Below are positions 42,183 to 53,177 of a stretch of DNA of 64,000 nucleotides, piece by piece (position 1 is the stretch's first letter; each line of letters begins with the position of its first letter). Location of the stretch: positions 4,030,001 to 4,094,000 of the forward strand of contig NZ_AP025144.1 in NCBI RefSeq assembly GCF_019977755.1, given 5' to 3'. This DNA comes from Vibrio penaeicida. Its GTDB lineage: Bacteria > Pseudomonadota > Gammaproteobacteria > Enterobacterales > Vibrionaceae. Below the pieces are notes generated by a model. The model was not told the DNA's origin, did no database searches, and saw only the letters and a list, made by a program, of their open reading frames with translations. The translations under genes were made by a program, and so were the position numbers.

Positions 42183-43283
42183 TTAGCCCCTCCCCTTTCG
42201 AATATAGCCACCAGGTACTGCAACAACATACCCTGAAAGCTCAAGCTCCAGTAGTTGCATCATGACTTCATGCACAGGTATATGGGTCCGCTCTGCAAGA
42301 ATATCAACGGGTGTTGCTTCTAACCCTACGTTAGCCATTAGTTCAGGAAATGGCAATTCTTCTTGCGAGGCTTCTTCACTAAATATAGATGTTTGTTGGG
42401 AAAACGACCAAGAAACTAAATTTTCTACTTCTTGGAGAATATCTTCGGACGATTGGACTAAGCAGGCACCAGACTTAATGAGTGCATTCCCCCCTCTAGA
42501 ATTGGGGTTGTGAATTGAGCCGGGCAGTGCAAAAACATCGCGACCTTGCTCTGCTGCGTATCGCGCTGTTATCAACGACCCGCTGCGTTCGGCAGCTTCG
42601 ACAACAAAAACGCCAACCGACAATCCACTAATAATACGATTGCGGCGCGGGAAGTGCTCTGGTCTGGGTTTTGTGTTGGGTCGAAATTCAGAAACGAGCG
42701 CGCCTTGCTCAATAATCCTTTGTGCTAGCTTTCTGTGCCGAGCCGGGTAAATGCAGTCGAGTCCCGAGCCCAACACAGCAACAGTTTGACCACCTCCCTC
42801 CAACGCACCATCGTGAGCGTGCCCATCCACACCGAGCGCCAAACCACTGGTGACCACTAACCCATTTGCGGATAAATCTTTGGCAAACGCCCTCGCTGTT
42901 TGTAGCCCTTCAATGCTGGCGTTTCGACTGCCTACCATGGCTATCTGTGGGGTGCTCAAAGATCGAGCGTCCCCTTTAACAAACAATGTAGTTGGTGGAG
43001 AAGAGACTTCTTTGAGTAATGGCGGGAACGCACAATCGAGTAGAGTAACAATATGGTGGTTTGACGCCAGCTGCCACTCCAAGCATTCATCGACCTCTGG
43101 ATGTGAACTGGCTTTAAGGAATTGAATTTGTTTCGGCTTAAGCCCTATGGCTTGCCATCGCTCTTCACTGGACGAAAGTAAATTGACGGGAGAATCAATA
43201 GTGAGTAATCGAGTCAGAGACTGACCACCCAATTGGGGCGTAAAACTCAATGTCAGCCAAGCTCTCAACTCATTTTCTGTCAT
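42183..43283 (-). CDS. dprA: DNA-processing protein DprA (Smf)
   Basis: 366 residues. The Rossmann-like core shows [39 protein letters not shown] and [19 protein letters not shown], and a C-terminal winged-helix region follows. DprA protects incoming single-stranded DNA and loads RecA in natural transformation, a process known in vibrios grown on chitin. It starts directly after the lysM stop. Confidence 0.95.
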   Translation of the reverse strand: MTENELRAWLTLSFTPQLGGQSLTRLLTIDSPVNLLSSSEERWQAIGLKPKQIQFLKASSHPEVDECLEWQLASNHHIVTLLDCAFPPLLKEVSSPPTTLFVKGDARSLSTPQIAMVGSRNASIEGLQTARAFAKDLSANGLVVTSGLALGVDGHAHDGALEGGGQTVAVLGSGLDCIYPARHRKLAQRIIEQGALVSEFRPNTKPRPEHFPRRNRIISGLSVGVFVVEAAERSGSLITARYAAEQGRDVFALPGSIHNPNSRGGNALIKSGACLVQSSEDILQEVENLVSWSFSQQTSIFSEEASQEELPFPELMANVGLEATPVDILAERTHIPVHEVMMQLLELELSGYVVAVPGGYIRKGRG

Positions 43284-44390
43284 TTAACTGTCTTCGTCCT
43301 TCGCTTCCAATGGGTCATTTTGTGGCTCTTTCAATAACGGAGAAAGCCCCATGGTTTGGGTGTGAATCGGTGCTTTACTACGGGTAATTAATGCAATACT
43401 GAAAGACGCATACGGACGAATAACGATCATTTCCCCGACAGAAACATCCGGAAGATTTTCGCTAAGCCACCCATCATCCACAATATAGTTGCCTCGACTT
43501 CCAGAGACACCTAACCCTTCTTCCCAAAGGTCAAACATGGTGCCTTGTTCCACTTTGTCGTTAAGCCCGCGATCAATGATGACAACCTGATTACGCCCAA
43601 TAAACTTACTTCCTTCCAAAGACCCAAGAATAGACGCAGAGACATGCTTAGGCGCTGGTTCTGGATAAAATGTATTGGAGAATGACAAGTCTTCGCGATG
43701 CTGATGCGGTAACGCAAAATCATTGGATAGGATTTCTTGATTCTGGGATTCAACCTTCAAAGAACTCAGCTTTTCTTCTGATTTTACTAACGTTGCCGTC
43801 GCAACCATTTTCAAAGAAAAGACTTCTTCACCAGTGTCACTGCGCTGATATTCGGCCACAGAGCGGTAGATACCCCAATGTTTCTCTGTGGTTTTGCCAT
43901 CAATGAACAATTGGTCATGCTGGCTCAAGAAACGTCTTCCATCTTGTGTCCCGATCACTCGCATTGCACTGTCTAACACCTCCTTAGTGACTAGCCGATC
44001 CGAGTTGATGTATGGCAAAACCAGCCCTTCAGGCAAGGTAGGTACCGCATCTTTATCCAGAATTCGGGCTTTGGGGGAAAGCGTAAGAAGAGGCTTTCGG
44101 CTCAACATGGGTTGCCCATTTCGCCATACCAAAGTCAGCTTGTCGCCAGGGTAGATAAGGTGAGGATCATTGATGTCTGGGTTAATCTGCCAGAGTCGTG
44201 GCCAAAGCCATGGGCTGTCGAGGTAAAGCGCCGAAATATCCCATAGGGTATCCCCTTTTTTCACTTCGTACGTTTTCGGTGCGTTTTCTTTAACCGATAA
44301 AACATCACTTTTTGCAAGGACACTATGTGTGACAACACATGTTATTATAGCTAAAGAGGTACGACCTAACTTGGCTATTATTCCTTTCAT
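43284..44390 (-). CDS. LysM-domain periplasmic protein
   Basis: 368 residues with a signal peptide (about 1-27) and a LysM domain (KTYEVKKGDTLWDISALYLDSPWLWPRLWQINPDI, about 40-90), which binds peptidoglycan. The rest has no recognised motif. It is conserved next to dprA in vibrios and E. coli relatives. The ATG at 44390 is preferred to the TTG at 44411, which would put charged residues before the signal peptide. It diverges from def. Confidence 0.87.
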   Translation of the reverse strand: MKGIIAKLGRTSLAIITCVVTHSVLAKSDVLSVKENAPKTYEVKKGDTLWDISALYLDSPWLWPRLWQINPDINDPHLIYPGDKLTLVWRNGQPMLSRKPLLTLSPKARILDKDAVPTLPEGLVLPYINSDRLVTKEVLDSAMRVIGTQDGRRFLSQHDQLFIDGKTTEKHWGIYRSVAEYQRSDTGEEVFSLKMVATATLVKSEEKLSSLKVESQNQEILSNDFALPHQHREDLSFSNTFYPEPAPKHVSASILGSLEGSKFIGRNQVVIIDRGLNDKVEQGTMFDLWEEGLGVSGSRGNYIVDDGWLSENLPDVSVGEMIVIRPYASFSIALITRSKAPIHTQTMGLSPLLKEPQNDPLEAKDEDS

Positions 44391-44507
44391 AACCTCAATT
44401 TCCCTATCCAATATTGGCTAGGATGCTGTCATTTAGGTTATAAAATGTCTAGAATTGAGCCAGCTAGGTTTTAGCTGTTTCGGCACAGTTCAATATTTAG
44501 AGTGTAT

Positions 44508-45029
44508 ATGTCTGTATTACAAGTATTAACTTTCCCTGATGATCGCCTTCGCACAGTGGCTAAGCCCGTCGAAGCAGTGACACCAGAGATTCAAAAAATC
44601 GTCGACGATATGTTAGAAACCATGTACGACGAAGAAGGCATCGGCCTTGCTGCAACGCAAGTCGATATTCATCAGCGCATCGTTGTTATCGATGTTTCTG
44701 ATACTCGCGATCAGCCAATGGTACTGATTAACCCTGAGATCACCGAAAAACGCGGTGAAGATGGCATCGAAGAAGGTTGTCTGTCTATCCCAGGTGCTCG
44801 TGCTTTGGTGCCTCGTGCGGCAGAAGTTTCTGTTACAGCGAAGAATCGCGAAGGTGAGGAATACTCATTTGAAGCCGATGAGCTTTTGGCCATTTGCGTT
44901 CAACATGAATTGGATCACCTCGAAGGCAAGTTGTTTGTTGATTACCTTTCGCCACTGAAGCGTAAGCGCATTCAGGACAAGATGTTGAAGCTTAAGCGTT
45001 TCAATGAGAAGCAAGCGAAAAACGCCTAA
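44508..45029 (+). CDS. def: Peptide deformylase Def
   Basis: 173 residues with the three metal motifs: [19 protein letters not shown] and [12 protein letters not shown], where the Cys and two His bind iron. It removes the formyl group from new proteins. The ATG at 44508 gives the normal [11 protein letters not shown] start; a GTG two codons earlier is less likely. It is followed by fmt. Confidence 0.97.
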   Translation: MSVLQVLTFPDDRLRTVAKPVEAVTPEIQKIVDDMLETMYDEEGIGLAATQVDIHQRIVVIDVSDTRDQPMVLINPEITEKRGEDGIEEGCLSIPGARALVPRAAEVSVTAKNREGEEYSFEADELLAICVQHELDHLEGKLFVDYLSPLKRKRIQDKMLKLKRFNEKQAKNA

Positions 45030-45063
45030 TCCAAACCACCTTCATCCATAAAGGAACCTTACC

Positions 45064-46011
45064 TTGAGTCAGTCTTTAAGAATTGTCTTTGCAGGTACTC
45101 CGGATTTCGCCGCCCTTCACTTGGCGGCGTTATTGTCTTCGGAGCACGAAGTTATTGCGGTTTACACCAATCCAGACCGCCCAGCAGGTCGAGGTAAAAA
45201 ACTTACCCCTACCCCAGTTAAAAGCTTGGCGCTGGAACACGATATTCCTGTTTACCAACCCGAAAACTTCAAATCTGATGAAGCGAAGCAAACGTTGGTG
45301 GATCTAAATGCCGATATCATGATTGTTGTCGCGTATGGCATGTTACTACCACAAGCCGTATTGGATACCCCTCGTTTAGGGTGCGTCAACGTTCATGGTT
45401 CGATTTTACCGCGCTGGCGTGGTGCTGCACCGATTCAACGTTCGGTATGGGCGGGGGATGCTGAAGCTGGCGTTACCATAATGCAGATGGATATTGGCTT
45501 GGATACGGGTGATATGTTGAAAATTGCCTCTCTTCCAATTGAAGCAACCGACACCAGTGCGTCGATGTACGACAAACTGGCCGTTCTTGGTCCAGAAGCA
45601 CTTGTCGACTGCCTAGCGGATATTTCGAATGGCAACGCGCAACCCGTCAAGCAAGATGACGAGCAAGCCACTTACGCGAAGAAGCTCAGCAAAGAAGAAG
45701 CCCGTATCGATTGGAATGACGATGCCGCTCACTTAGAGCGCTGTGTTCGTGCCTTCAATCCATGGCCCATTAGCCATTTTGAAGCTGCAGATAACACCAT
45801 CAAAGTTTGGCAGAGTCGCTTAGAGAGCCAAACCACCGATAAAGCGGCTGGCACCATTCTTCAAGCGGACAAAACCGGTATTTACGTTGCAACAGGTGAC
45901 GGTGTACTTGTACTCCAAAAGCTGCAGGTTCCGGGTAAAAAAGCGATGCCAGTTCAAGACATATTGAACTCAAGAGCCTCTTGGTTTGAAGTGGGCACGC
46001 AGCTCGTTTAA
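45064..46011 (+). CDS. fmt: Methionyl-tRNA formyltransferase Fmt
   Basis: 315 residues, with [11 protein letters not shown] at the start, [24 protein letters not shown] and [16 protein letters not shown] in the catalytic domain, and a C-terminal OB-fold-like region. It puts the formyl group on initiator Met-tRNA. The start is a TTG with AAAGGAA upstream; the MSQSLR start matches E. coli Fmt (MSESLR), which supports it. It pairs with def upstream. Confidence 0.96.
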   Translation: MSQSLRIVFAGTPDFAALHLAALLSSEHEVIAVYTNPDRPAGRGKKLTPTPVKSLALEHDIPVYQPENFKSDEAKQTLVDLNADIMIVVAYGMLLPQAVLDTPRLGCVNVHGSILPRWRGAAPIQRSVWAGDAEAGVTIMQMDIGLDTGDMLKIASLPIEATDTSASMYDKLAVLGPEALVDCLADISNGNAQPVKQDDEQATYAKKLSKEEARIDWNDDAAHLERCVRAFNPWPISHFEAADNTIKVWQSRLESQTTDKAAGTILQADKTGIYVATGDGVLVLQKLQVPGKKAMPVQDILNSRASWFEVGTQLV

Positions 46012-46148
46012 ATCAGAAACAACCTGATTTCAGGATAAATAGCCAATATCAATGATTGATTGAATTGGTATATCGACGAAGTGAAGACTCACTTCAATAC
46101 GTACTTTTTGAGGGCAGAGATGCCCTCCTTTGCTTTAAGGTATTCATC

Positions 46149-47429
46149 ATGAATGTTCGCGCTGAAGCTGCCAACGTTTTGTATCTCGTTGTCGATAAAG
46201 GGCAATCACTTTCTACCGCCCTTCCTGCCGCACAACAAAATATCCGCCCGCGAGACCACGCTCTATTGCAAGAAATTTGCTACGGCGCACTACGCTACCT
46301 CCCTCGCCTAGAAACCATTGCCAATCATTTAATGGATAAACCATTAAAGGGCAAGCAACGCGTGTTTCATCATCTTATTCTGGTGGGCATTTACCAACTG
46401 AGTTTCATGCGAATTCCTGCACACGCAGCGGTTGGGGAAACGGTTGAAGGCACCAAAACACTCAAAGGTCCTCGGCTTCGCGGTTTGATCAATGCGGTAC
46501 TTCGTAACTACCAAAGAAACCAAGAAGAATTGGATCAAGTTGCGGTTAGCCACAACGCGGGCAAATATGGCCACCCAAGCTGGCTACTAAAATTGTTGCA
46601 AACGGCTTACCCAGAACAATGGGAAACCATTGTTGAAGCAAACAACCAAAAAGCACCGATGTGGCTTCGCGTGAACCACCAGCATTACAGCCGCGACGAG
46701 TACCTTGAGTTACTCAAAAATGCAAACATTGATAGCAGCGCACACAGTGAAGCACTAGACGCCATAAAATTGGATGCGCCGAGCGATGTGCATGCCTTGC
46801 CTGGTTTTGAAAAAGGTTGGGTATCGGTACAAGATGCCGCCGCTCAGCTGTCACTGAATTACCTGACACCTCAAGATGGCGAATTGATTTTGGATTGCTG
46901 CGCAGCACCGGGTGGTAAAACAGCACATATACTTGAGCGCACCCAAAACAGCGACGTTGTTGCGATAGATTGCGACGAAAACCGCCTCAAGCGAGTTCAT
47001 GAAAACCTGAAGCGCCTCAACCTTCAGGCGAAAGTTATTTGCGGTGATGCTAGGAATCCTCAAGAATGGTGGCAAGGGGAACAATTTGACCGCATTTTGC
47101 TTGATGCGCCATGTTCTGCGACAGGGGTTATCCGTCGTCATCCAGACATTAAATGGCTGCGCCGAGCCGATGACATCGAAGCCTTAGCCGAACTGCAAGG
47201 TGAGATTCTCGATGCGATGTGGCAACAGCTCAAACCGGGTGGCACGCTTGTCTACGCGACATGTTCGATCACCCCGCAGGAAAATCGCGATCAAGTGGTT
47301 AGATTTCTGAATCGCACATCGGATGCAACGTTAGATGGGTCAGACATCGAAAGCCCGGGTAGACAAATTCTTCCGGGAGAAGACGATATGGATGGCTTCT
47401 ATTACGCTGTATTGAGAAAGCAGGCGTAA
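46149..47429 (+). CDS. rsmB: 16S rRNA m5C967 methyltransferase RsmB
   Basis: 426 residues, near the E. coli length. An N-terminal NusB-like helical domain is followed by a Rossmann methyltransferase with [23 protein letters not shown] and the catalytic cysteines in [15 protein letters not shown] and [11 protein letters not shown]. It methylates C967 of 16S rRNA. The ATG at 46149 is used because the upstream extension to 46056 lies in the spacer after fmt. Confidence 0.95.
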   Translation: MNVRAEAANVLYLVVDKGQSLSTALPAAQQNIRPRDHALLQEICYGALRYLPRLETIANHLMDKPLKGKQRVFHHLILVGIYQLSFMRIPAHAAVGETVEGTKTLKGPRLRGLINAVLRNYQRNQEELDQVAVSHNAGKYGHPSWLLKLLQTAYPEQWETIVEANNQKAPMWLRVNHQHYSRDEYLELLKNANIDSSAHSEALDAIKLDAPSDVHALPGFEKGWVSVQDAAAQLSLNYLTPQDGELILDCCAAPGGKTAHILERTQNSDVVAIDCDENRLKRVHENLKRLNLQAKVICGDARNPQEWWQGEQFDRILLDAPCSATGVIRRHPDIKWLRRADDIEALAELQGEILDAMWQQLKPGGTLVYATCSITPQENRDQVVRFLNRTSDATLDGSDIESPGRQILPGEDDMDGFYYAVLRKQA

Positions 47430-47510
47430 GCAATAAAACAACCATGCTCAATACGTGTCGCCAAAAGGCGCAGCAGTAGTAAGCGGATAGATAAGCAGAA
47501 TAGGTAGGCG

Positions 47511-48887
47511 ATGAAAATCATCATACTCGGTGCCGGACAAGTAGGCGGCACCCTTGCAGAAAACTTAGTGGGTGAGAACAACGACATCACGGTAGTAGAC
47601 CGGAATGGAGACCGACTGCGTGAATTGCAGGATAAGTATGACTTGCGGGTGGTCAATGGGTTTGCCAGCCACCCGGGCACCTTACGTGAAGCAGGTGCTC
47701 AAGATGCCGACATGCTGGTTGCGGTGACCAATACCGATGAAACCAATATGGCGGCATGTCAGGTTGCCTTTACGTTGTTCAATACCCCTAACCGAATTGC
47801 CCGTATTCGCTCGCCAGAGTATTTGACAGAAAAAGACGCATTGTTCCAATCTGGTGCGATTCCCGTCGACCACCTTATCGCACCAGAAGAATTGGTTACG
47901 AGCTATATCGAACGCTTGATCCAATACCCTGGAGCACTCCAAGTGGTCAGTTTCGCTGAACGTAAAGTCAGCTTGGTTGCGGTTAAGGCCTACTATGGCG
48001 GTCCACTAGTTGGGAACGCGCTTTCTGCACTGCGTGATCACATGCCTCACATTGACACTCGTGTAGCGGCCATATTTCGTCAAGGCAGGCCCATTCGCCC
48101 GCAAGGTACCACCGTCATTGAAGCGGATGATGAAGTGTTCTTCGTCGCAGCGAGTAACCACATTCGCTCTATCATGAGTGAGCTCCAACGTCTTGAGAAA
48201 CCTTACCGCCGCATCATGATAGTCGGGGGAGGAAACATTGGTGCCAGCCTCGCCAAACGCTTGGAAAAAGAGTACAGCGTAAAACTGATTGAACGCGGTT
48301 ATCAGCGAGCAGAAAGGCTGTCTGAACAGCTTGAAAATACGATTGTATTCTGTGGCGACGCGGCCGATCAGGAACTGCTCGCAGAAGAAAACATCGACCA
48401 AGTGGATGTCTTCATCGCTCTAACCAATGAAGACGAAACCAATATCATGTCCGCCATGCTGGCAAAACGTATGGGCGCAAAAAAGGTCATGGTGCTGATT
48501 CAACGCGGTGCTTACGTCGACTTGGTGCAAGGCGGTACCATTGACGTGGCAATATCACCACAGCAAGCCACAATTTCTGCACTCCTGACACACGTTCGAC
48601 GCGCAGATATCGTCAACGTATCATCCTTACGCCGCGGGGCGGCTGAAGCCATCGAAGCCATTGCACATGGGGATGAAACCACCTCTAAAGTCGTAGGTCG
48701 TGCGGTAGGTGATATCAAACTTCCACCAGGTACCACCATTGGTGCCATTGTTCGTGGCGAAGAAGTGTTGATCGCCCACGACCGAACGGTGATTGAACAA
48801 GATGACCATGTGGTGATGTTCTTGGTCGATAAAAAATACGTGCCCGACGTGGAGCGCTTGTTCCAACCAAGCCCATTTTTCCTATAG
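47511..48887 (+). CDS. trkA: Trk system potassium uptake protein TrkA
   Basis: 458 residues with two NAD-binding Rossmann domains (start [16 protein letters not shown] and, near residue 235, [15 protein letters not shown]), each followed by a TrkA-C domain. TrkA is the cytoplasmic, nucleotide-sensing regulator that gates the TrkH potassium channel, whose gene follows 57 bases downstream. Confidence 0.97.
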   Translation: MKIIILGAGQVGGTLAENLVGENNDITVVDRNGDRLRELQDKYDLRVVNGFASHPGTLREAGAQDADMLVAVTNTDETNMAACQVAFTLFNTPNRIARIRSPEYLTEKDALFQSGAIPVDHLIAPEELVTSYIERLIQYPGALQVVSFAERKVSLVAVKAYYGGPLVGNALSALRDHMPHIDTRVAAIFRQGRPIRPQGTTVIEADDEVFFVAASNHIRSIMSELQRLEKPYRRIMIVGGGNIGASLAKRLEKEYSVKLIERGYQRAERLSEQLENTIVFCGDAADQELLAEENIDQVDVFIALTNEDETNIMSAMLAKRMGAKKVMVLIQRGAYVDLVQGGTIDVAISPQQATISALLTHVRRADIVNVSSLRRGAAEAIEAIAHGDETTSKVVGRAVGDIKLPPGTTIGAIVRGEEVLIAHDRTVIEQDDHVVMFLVDKKYVPDVERLFQPSPFFL

Positions 48888-48944
48888 AGTCAGTGTTGGC
48901 GCTCTGTGTTTGGGGCGTCGCTCAAACCGTGGTAATAAGTCGAT

Positions 48945-50390
48945 ATGGTCCATCTACGCCCGATCTTATTTGTCATTGGACTGGTGCTCTCTAAGCTAGC
49001 CCTATTTATGTACGCCCCCACTGCCGTTGCCTTTTTCACTGGCACACCTGGGTTTATCGAATTTGGTCAGTCCGTACTGATTTTGCACGGCGTGGCATTC
49101 GTTTGTTTAACCATTGGGCGAACCGCAGAATTCCGTCTTGGGGTTCGAGACCTCTTTTTGATAACGTCACTTGTTTGGACTATCGCCAGCGCATTCGCCG
49201 CCCTGCCCTTCGTATTCATTAACCACATCAGCTTTACCGACGCGTATTTTGAAACCATGTCGGGGATTACCACCACGGGTTCAACAGTCCTCAGCGGACT
49301 CGATGATATGGCACCGAGCATTCTGCTTTGGCGCTCTATCTTGCAATGGTTAGGAGGAATCGGCTTTATTGTAATGGGGGTGGCCATCTTGCCCATGCTG
49401 AATGTTGGCGGCATGCGGTTGTTCCAAACCGAAAGCTCTGACTGGTCTGACAAAAGTGCACCGCGAACAAAAATTGTCGCGATTCATATCGTGTACGTGT
49501 ACCTCACATTGACGGCGATGTGCGTGATTGGCTATTTGCTCACTGGGATGTCAGGCTTTGATGCGATAAATCATGCATTCACCACGCTATCCACTGGAGG
49601 GTACTCCACATCAGACAGCTCCATGAACCACTTTTCCAACGGAGCACATTGGGTGGGCATTCTTTTTATGTTTCTTGGCGGGCTTCCCTTCTTACTGTTT
49701 GTTACTGCACTGAAAAAGCGCGAACTTAATTCCTTCTGGCAAGATGCGCAAGTAAGAGGGTTCGTCTACTTGGTCTCGTTCACCTCTTTGGTTGTCGCTG
49801 GTTGGTTATGGCTCCATCAGCACTATCCCATATCCGACGCCATTCGTGTTTCCTTGTTTAACATCATCTCGGTAACAACAACAACAGGGTTTGGTTTGGA
49901 AGACTTCACAGCTTGGGGCGCATTGCCTGCCGTTATTTTTGCATTCATGATGATGGCAGGGGCTTGCTCTGGATCCACATCAGGCGGTATTAAAGTCTTT
50001 CGATTCCAAATAGCGCTTACCCTTCTGCACAAACAAATGATGCGCTTAATTCACCCGTCAGGTGTTTTTGTCCAAAAGTACAACCATCGCCCCGTCAACG
50101 ACGACATCGTTCGCTCGTTGGTCGCATTTGGGCTGATGTTCTTTATCACCATTATCGTGATTGCTGCTGCATTAGGGGCTATGGGTTTAGACCCAGTGAC
50201 CGCCATATCGGGAGCAGTCACCGCAGTGGCGAATGTTGGTCCGGGCATGGGGCATGTTATCGGTCCGACGGGGAATTTTGCCCCGCTTCCTGATGCTGCG
50301 AAATGGTTACTGAGTATTGGTATGTTAATGGGTAGGCTGGAAATCCTGACACTACTGGTGCTTTTCTTCCCCGCATTCTGGAGAAGGTAG
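48945..50390 (+). CDS. trkH: Potassium uptake channel protein TrkH
   Basis: 481 residues of membrane protein with four pore repeats; selectivity-filter-like segments are ETMSGITTTGSTVLSG, TTLSTGGYSTSD, SVTTTTGFGLED and AVANVGPGMGH. It carries potassium across the inner membrane together with TrkA. Confidence 0.97.
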   Translation: MVHLRPILFVIGLVLSKLALFMYAPTAVAFFTGTPGFIEFGQSVLILHGVAFVCLTIGRTAEFRLGVRDLFLITSLVWTIASAFAALPFVFINHISFTDAYFETMSGITTTGSTVLSGLDDMAPSILLWRSILQWLGGIGFIVMGVAILPMLNVGGMRLFQTESSDWSDKSAPRTKIVAIHIVYVYLTLTAMCVIGYLLTGMSGFDAINHAFTTLSTGGYSTSDSSMNHFSNGAHWVGILFMFLGGLPFLLFVTALKKRELNSFWQDAQVRGFVYLVSFTSLVVAGWLWLHQHYPISDAIRVSLFNIISVTTTTGFGLEDFTAWGALPAVIFAFMMMAGACSGSTSGGIKVFRFQIALTLLHKQMMRLIHPSGVFVQKYNHRPVNDDIVRSLVAFGLMFFITIIVIAAALGAMGLDPVTAISGAVTAVANVGPGMGHVIGPTGNFAPLPDAAKWLLSIGMLMGRLEILTLLVLFFPAFWRR

Positions 50391-50402
50391 TGATTAACCC
50401 GA

Positions 50403-51056
50403 TTAAATCGGGTCAACAAAGAAGTAAATAGCAAAGAAATGGCACGCGGCCCCACCTAGAACAAACCCGTGCCAGATGGCGTGGTTAAAGGGAATACGTT
50501 TACTCACGTAAAAAATAACCCCCAAGGAATACACTACGCCACCAATAGCGAGTAAAACCAGACCACCCACATCGAGCGTGATCGCTAATTGGTAGATCAC
50601 AACAAGTGACAACCATCCCATGCCAAGATACGTATACAGCGACAGTTTTTTAAATCGGTACACGAAGGCTATTTTGGCAATGATGCCAATCAGTGCGATC
50701 GACCAAATAATGATCATCAAACCAATGGCCAATGGGGTTCGCAAGCTGACTAATAAGAAAGGTGTGTAGCTGCCCGCAATGAGCAGATAAATCGCGCAAT
50801 GATCCAGCGTTTTTAGCCAGCGTTTCGCTTTGCGGTAAGGCACAGCGTGATAAACCGTCGAAGCCAGAAACAGCAGAATAAGGCTACCGCCGTATACGCT
50901 CATACTGGTGATGGTTAGCACATCGGCATGATTATCTACCGCTTTGATCAGCAAGAACACTAACCCAACGATGCCACAAATCATCCCTAGCGCATGTGTG
51001 ATGCTATTGGCTATCTCTTCACTTACGCTGTACTCAGTTGTTGTAGGACGTGTCAT
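50403..51056 (-). CDS. PAQR/hemolysin III family membrane protein (YqfA-like)
   Basis: 217 residues with seven membrane helices. PAQR zinc-site motifs are present: [20 protein letters not shown] with the following [17 protein letters not shown], and the final [19 protein letters not shown]. Most bacterial members have no known activity despite the hemolysin name. The ATG at 51056 follows an AGGAGG ribosome site. It converges on trkH with a 12-base gap. Confidence 0.92.
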   Translation of the reverse strand: MTRPTTTEYSVSEEIANSITHALGMICGIVGLVFLLIKAVDNHADVLTITSMSVYGGSLILLFLASTVYHAVPYRKAKRWLKTLDHCAIYLLIAGSYTPFLLVSLRTPLAIGLMIIIWSIALIGIIAKIAFVYRFKKLSLYTYLGMGWLSLVVIYQLAITLDVGGLVLLAIGGVVYSLGVIFYVSKRIPFNHAIWHGFVLGGAACHFFAIYFFVDPI

Positions 51057-51222
51057 ACGCCCCTCCTTCAATTTAGAGCGAATACTCAACAGAAGAGAAG
51101 TATGACACACTCAGCGTACACTTGTAAGCTTAAATTTTGGCTAGACAGACCGATTCAGATCAACAGATCTGTTTAGAGTCAAATGACTATGTTTTCTGGA
51201 CTGACTAGGTTTACTGGGCTGA

Positions 51223-52023
51223 CTAAGTCGAACTTTCCAGAAACGCCAATACTTGCTGCCCTGCATCTTCACCGGACGTACTGGATGGCAGAACCAAATG
51301 ACGTTTTAATTCGTTGCCGCCAAGTAACCCAGCCAACATGCCACCAATGCCTTTCTTGCGGCGATCCACTTCAAACCACAGCTTTAATTCACCTTCGTCA
51401 CGATACGCCACAATTTCCAGCTCTCGCCAGCGTCCATGGTAAGGTCCCGTGGTCGGAACAAATTCAAACTCTTGCACAAATGGAAGTTCAAACCCTTTGG
51501 CTTCTTCACACTCAACCTGACGAATACGCAAGCCCTGTTCTTCTAATGCCGTAAATATGCCATCCATTAACGGATCTGGACGGACGGTCAATACATCTTT
51601 GTCTGTTGGATCAATCGCCATAGATATGTCCAACCCTGTTTCCAACCACACTTTGGCATCACCGATGGTTACAGGCGTATTCCATGGAATAGGCAGCTCT
51701 ACATCAAACGTACGTTCTTCACCGGGTTCAATGGTAAAAGCGTAAGGCAACTGCCATGAAGCCAACGCGTATTTCACGTTTTGCTTCTTGGTTTGCATCC
51801 CTTCTTGCACGTGGCTTTTGTCGTTGTCTGCGGGTACTTCACGTACGTATCGACAACAAAGCTTCAAATCGATGTTATCGATCTCTTGCGCAGAAGAACC
51901 ACCATACACGTGGATTTTAATGCTGACATTCTGCCCCGGAATCAGCACTTCCTGCTGAAGAATAGAATCTACTTTGGCGCTACCAATACCAAAGCTGGCT
52001 AAGGTTTTCTTTAAAAAAGACAT
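51223..52023 (-). CDS. Spo0M-like arrestin-fold protein
   Basis: 266 residues, soluble. The start SFLKKTLASFGIGSAKVDSIL and the IPGQNVSIKIHVYGGSSAQEIDNIDLKL segment are typical of the Spo0M (sporulation-control) family, which has an arrestin-like beta fold. The name comes from Bacillus; in non-sporulating bacteria the function is unknown. The ATG at 52023 is preferred over the TTG at 52029 because GAGGAG lies six bases upstream. Confidence 0.9.
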   Translation of the reverse strand: MSFLKKTLASFGIGSAKVDSILQQEVLIPGQNVSIKIHVYGGSSAQEIDNIDLKLCCRYVREVPADNDKSHVQEGMQTKKQNVKYALASWQLPYAFTIEPGEERTFDVELPIPWNTPVTIGDAKVWLETGLDISMAIDPTDKDVLTVRPDPLMDGIFTALEEQGLRIRQVECEEAKGFELPFVQEFEFVPTTGPYHGRWRELEIVAYRDEGELKLWFEVDRRKKGIGGMLAGLLGGNELKRHLVLPSSTSGEDAGQQVLAFLESST

Positions 52024-52057
52024 GAACAACTCCTCTGGTTAGGTTCTTCCTTTGCTT

Positions 52058-52326
52058 TATACTCAAGTGACCTCAAGATGTAGGATTCAGAGCTTCATAT
52101 ACTGTTTCAGTTCAAGGAAAAGAATGCAGTGGAATGACGAGTCCTTTCCAAATTCTTTGACAAAGAAATGAGACAGTATATGAGCTCCCAAGGGCGAGTT
52201 TAACTGGCTTTCATCCTGCGTTACCGATTATCGATTTAGAACCACTAGATCTTCAAATCGGTGCCTTGTCTAAAAGCCAGTTAATTCTCGCTGAACCTAG
52301 CACCTTGATGTCACTTGAGTATATAA
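52058..52326. repeat. MITE-like structured repeat with terminal inverted repeats
   Basis: About 270 non-coding bases between imperfect inverted ends of about 35 bases: TATACTCAAGTGACCTCAAGATG... on the left and, read from the right on the other strand, TATACTCAAGTGACATCAAGGTG... . Inside are further nested inverted pairs: CATATACTG with CAGTATATG, CGAGTTTAACTGGCTTT with AAAAGCCAGTTAATTCTCG, and ACCGATT with AATCGGT. The element would fold into a multi-armed structure. A second copy was not found in this window. Confidence 0.65.
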
Positions 52327-52603
52327 GGTGATGATTAGCAGAAGAAAGTTCCGATTATTTTCTATACATATCCTGTACGGCGGACTTGTGCAACATTCAT
52401 ACGAGAGACTCACTAAAAAATGAGCAAAAAACCAGCATTTTGTTCGCACATATTTTGAATAAATGCTAATCTTTGAGCCGGATATGACTTCATATCTATA
52501 CTCCTGATTTTCTATAGGATTGGCGCTCGCCAGAAGAGATTTTTCTCATAGTGAATCAGGCCATATGATTGGCAAAGGATGTGCCTGACTGTTAGGTAAA
52601 CGA
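52327..52603 (+). other. Non-coding stretch before the small basic gene
   Basis: No gene is seen. It contains small inverted pairs (AGCATTT...AAATGCT, GATATGACTTCATATC), and a probable leader for the downstream short frame. Promoter position was not settled. Confidence 0.35.
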
Positions 52604-52771
52604 ATGCGCCCAACACCTGTCAGGTTTTCGCACACACACCGTAGTGCGTCTCGACGTCGTTCAGGTTTTGCTTCAGCTCCAGTCTGCAGCAAACCAGCTC
52701 CACAGGTAAACTTAGTTGTTAAAACAGCTCTTGAGAGCCAAAAAGACAAGAAAGTAACCCAAGCGGCTTAA
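52604..52771 (+). CDS. Candidate small basic protein, 55 residues, unrecognised
   Basis: An ATG-initiated frame of 55 codons ends in TAA two bases before a strong terminator, a position that suggests a real transcribed gene. The N-terminal half is very basic (MRPTPVRF, then HRSASRRRSG), the C-terminal half has VNLVVKTALESQKDKKV. There is one Cys, no signal peptide and no membrane helix. Codons such as CGT, GTA and AAA look like those of expressed genes. The ribosome site is weak (TTAGGTAAACGA). I do not recognise the family. It could also be chance coding in a structured regulatory RNA. Confidence 0.4.
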   Translation: MRPTPVRFSHTHRSASRRRSGFASAPVCSKPAPQVNLVVKTALESQKDKKVTQAA

Positions 52772-52773
52772 TA

Positions 52774-52806
52774 AAAAGCGCGGTCTCAGACTGCGCTTTT
52801 TTATTT
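52774..52806 (+). terminator. Terminator after the small basic gene
   Basis: AAAAGCGC and GCGCTTTT arms with an inner GTC/GAC pair, followed by TTATTT, 56 bases before yihD. Confidence 0.85.
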
Positions 52807-52861
52807 CAACAGATTTTGTTAACGTACAAAAAATATCACTATGAAATTTGTGGAGAAAGAT

Positions 52862-53125
52862 ATGAAATGTCATCGCATCAATGAGTTAATCGAGCTCATG
52901 CATCCAGAATGGCAAAAAGAGTCAGATCTCAACTTAATGGCATTCATCCAAAAGTTATCTCAAGAAGCAGGATATGAAGGCAAACTTGAAGATTTGACCG
53001 ATGATGTGCTGATCTACCATTTAAAAATGCGAAACAGTCAAAAAGACGACATGATTCCAGGGTTAGCTAAAGATCAAGAAGACGATTTCAAGACAGCACT
53101 TCTAAAAGCTCGCGGTATTCTTTAA
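52862..53125 (+). CDS. yihD: YihD family protein (DUF1040)
   Basis: 87 residues, close throughout to E. coli YihD as I recall it (shared [18 protein letters not shown], [13 protein letters not shown] and [13 protein letters not shown] segments). It is a small soluble protein of unknown function, usually upstream of srkA-dsbA, as here with ccoG in between. The ATG at 52862 has GGAG nine bases upstream; the frame from 52841 is not used. Confidence 0.9.
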   Translation: MKCHRINELIELMHPEWQKESDLNLMAFIQKLSQEAGYEGKLEDLTDDVLIYHLKMRNSQKDDMIPGLAKDQEDDFKTALLKARGIL

Positions 53126-53154
53126 TTCCAACCGTATTTCAACTCTCTTTCCTT

Positions 53155-53177
53155 AAAGCGGCGTTTCTGCCGCTTTT
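53155..53177 (+). terminator. yihD terminator
   Basis: AAAGCGGC and GCCGCTTT form a stem with a six-base loop and a short T-run 30 bases after the stop. Confidence 0.7.

Noticed and set aside
52546..52749. 67-codon minus-strand frame
   Set aside because: Overlaps the candidate small plus-strand gene; the terminator orientation supports the plus strand.
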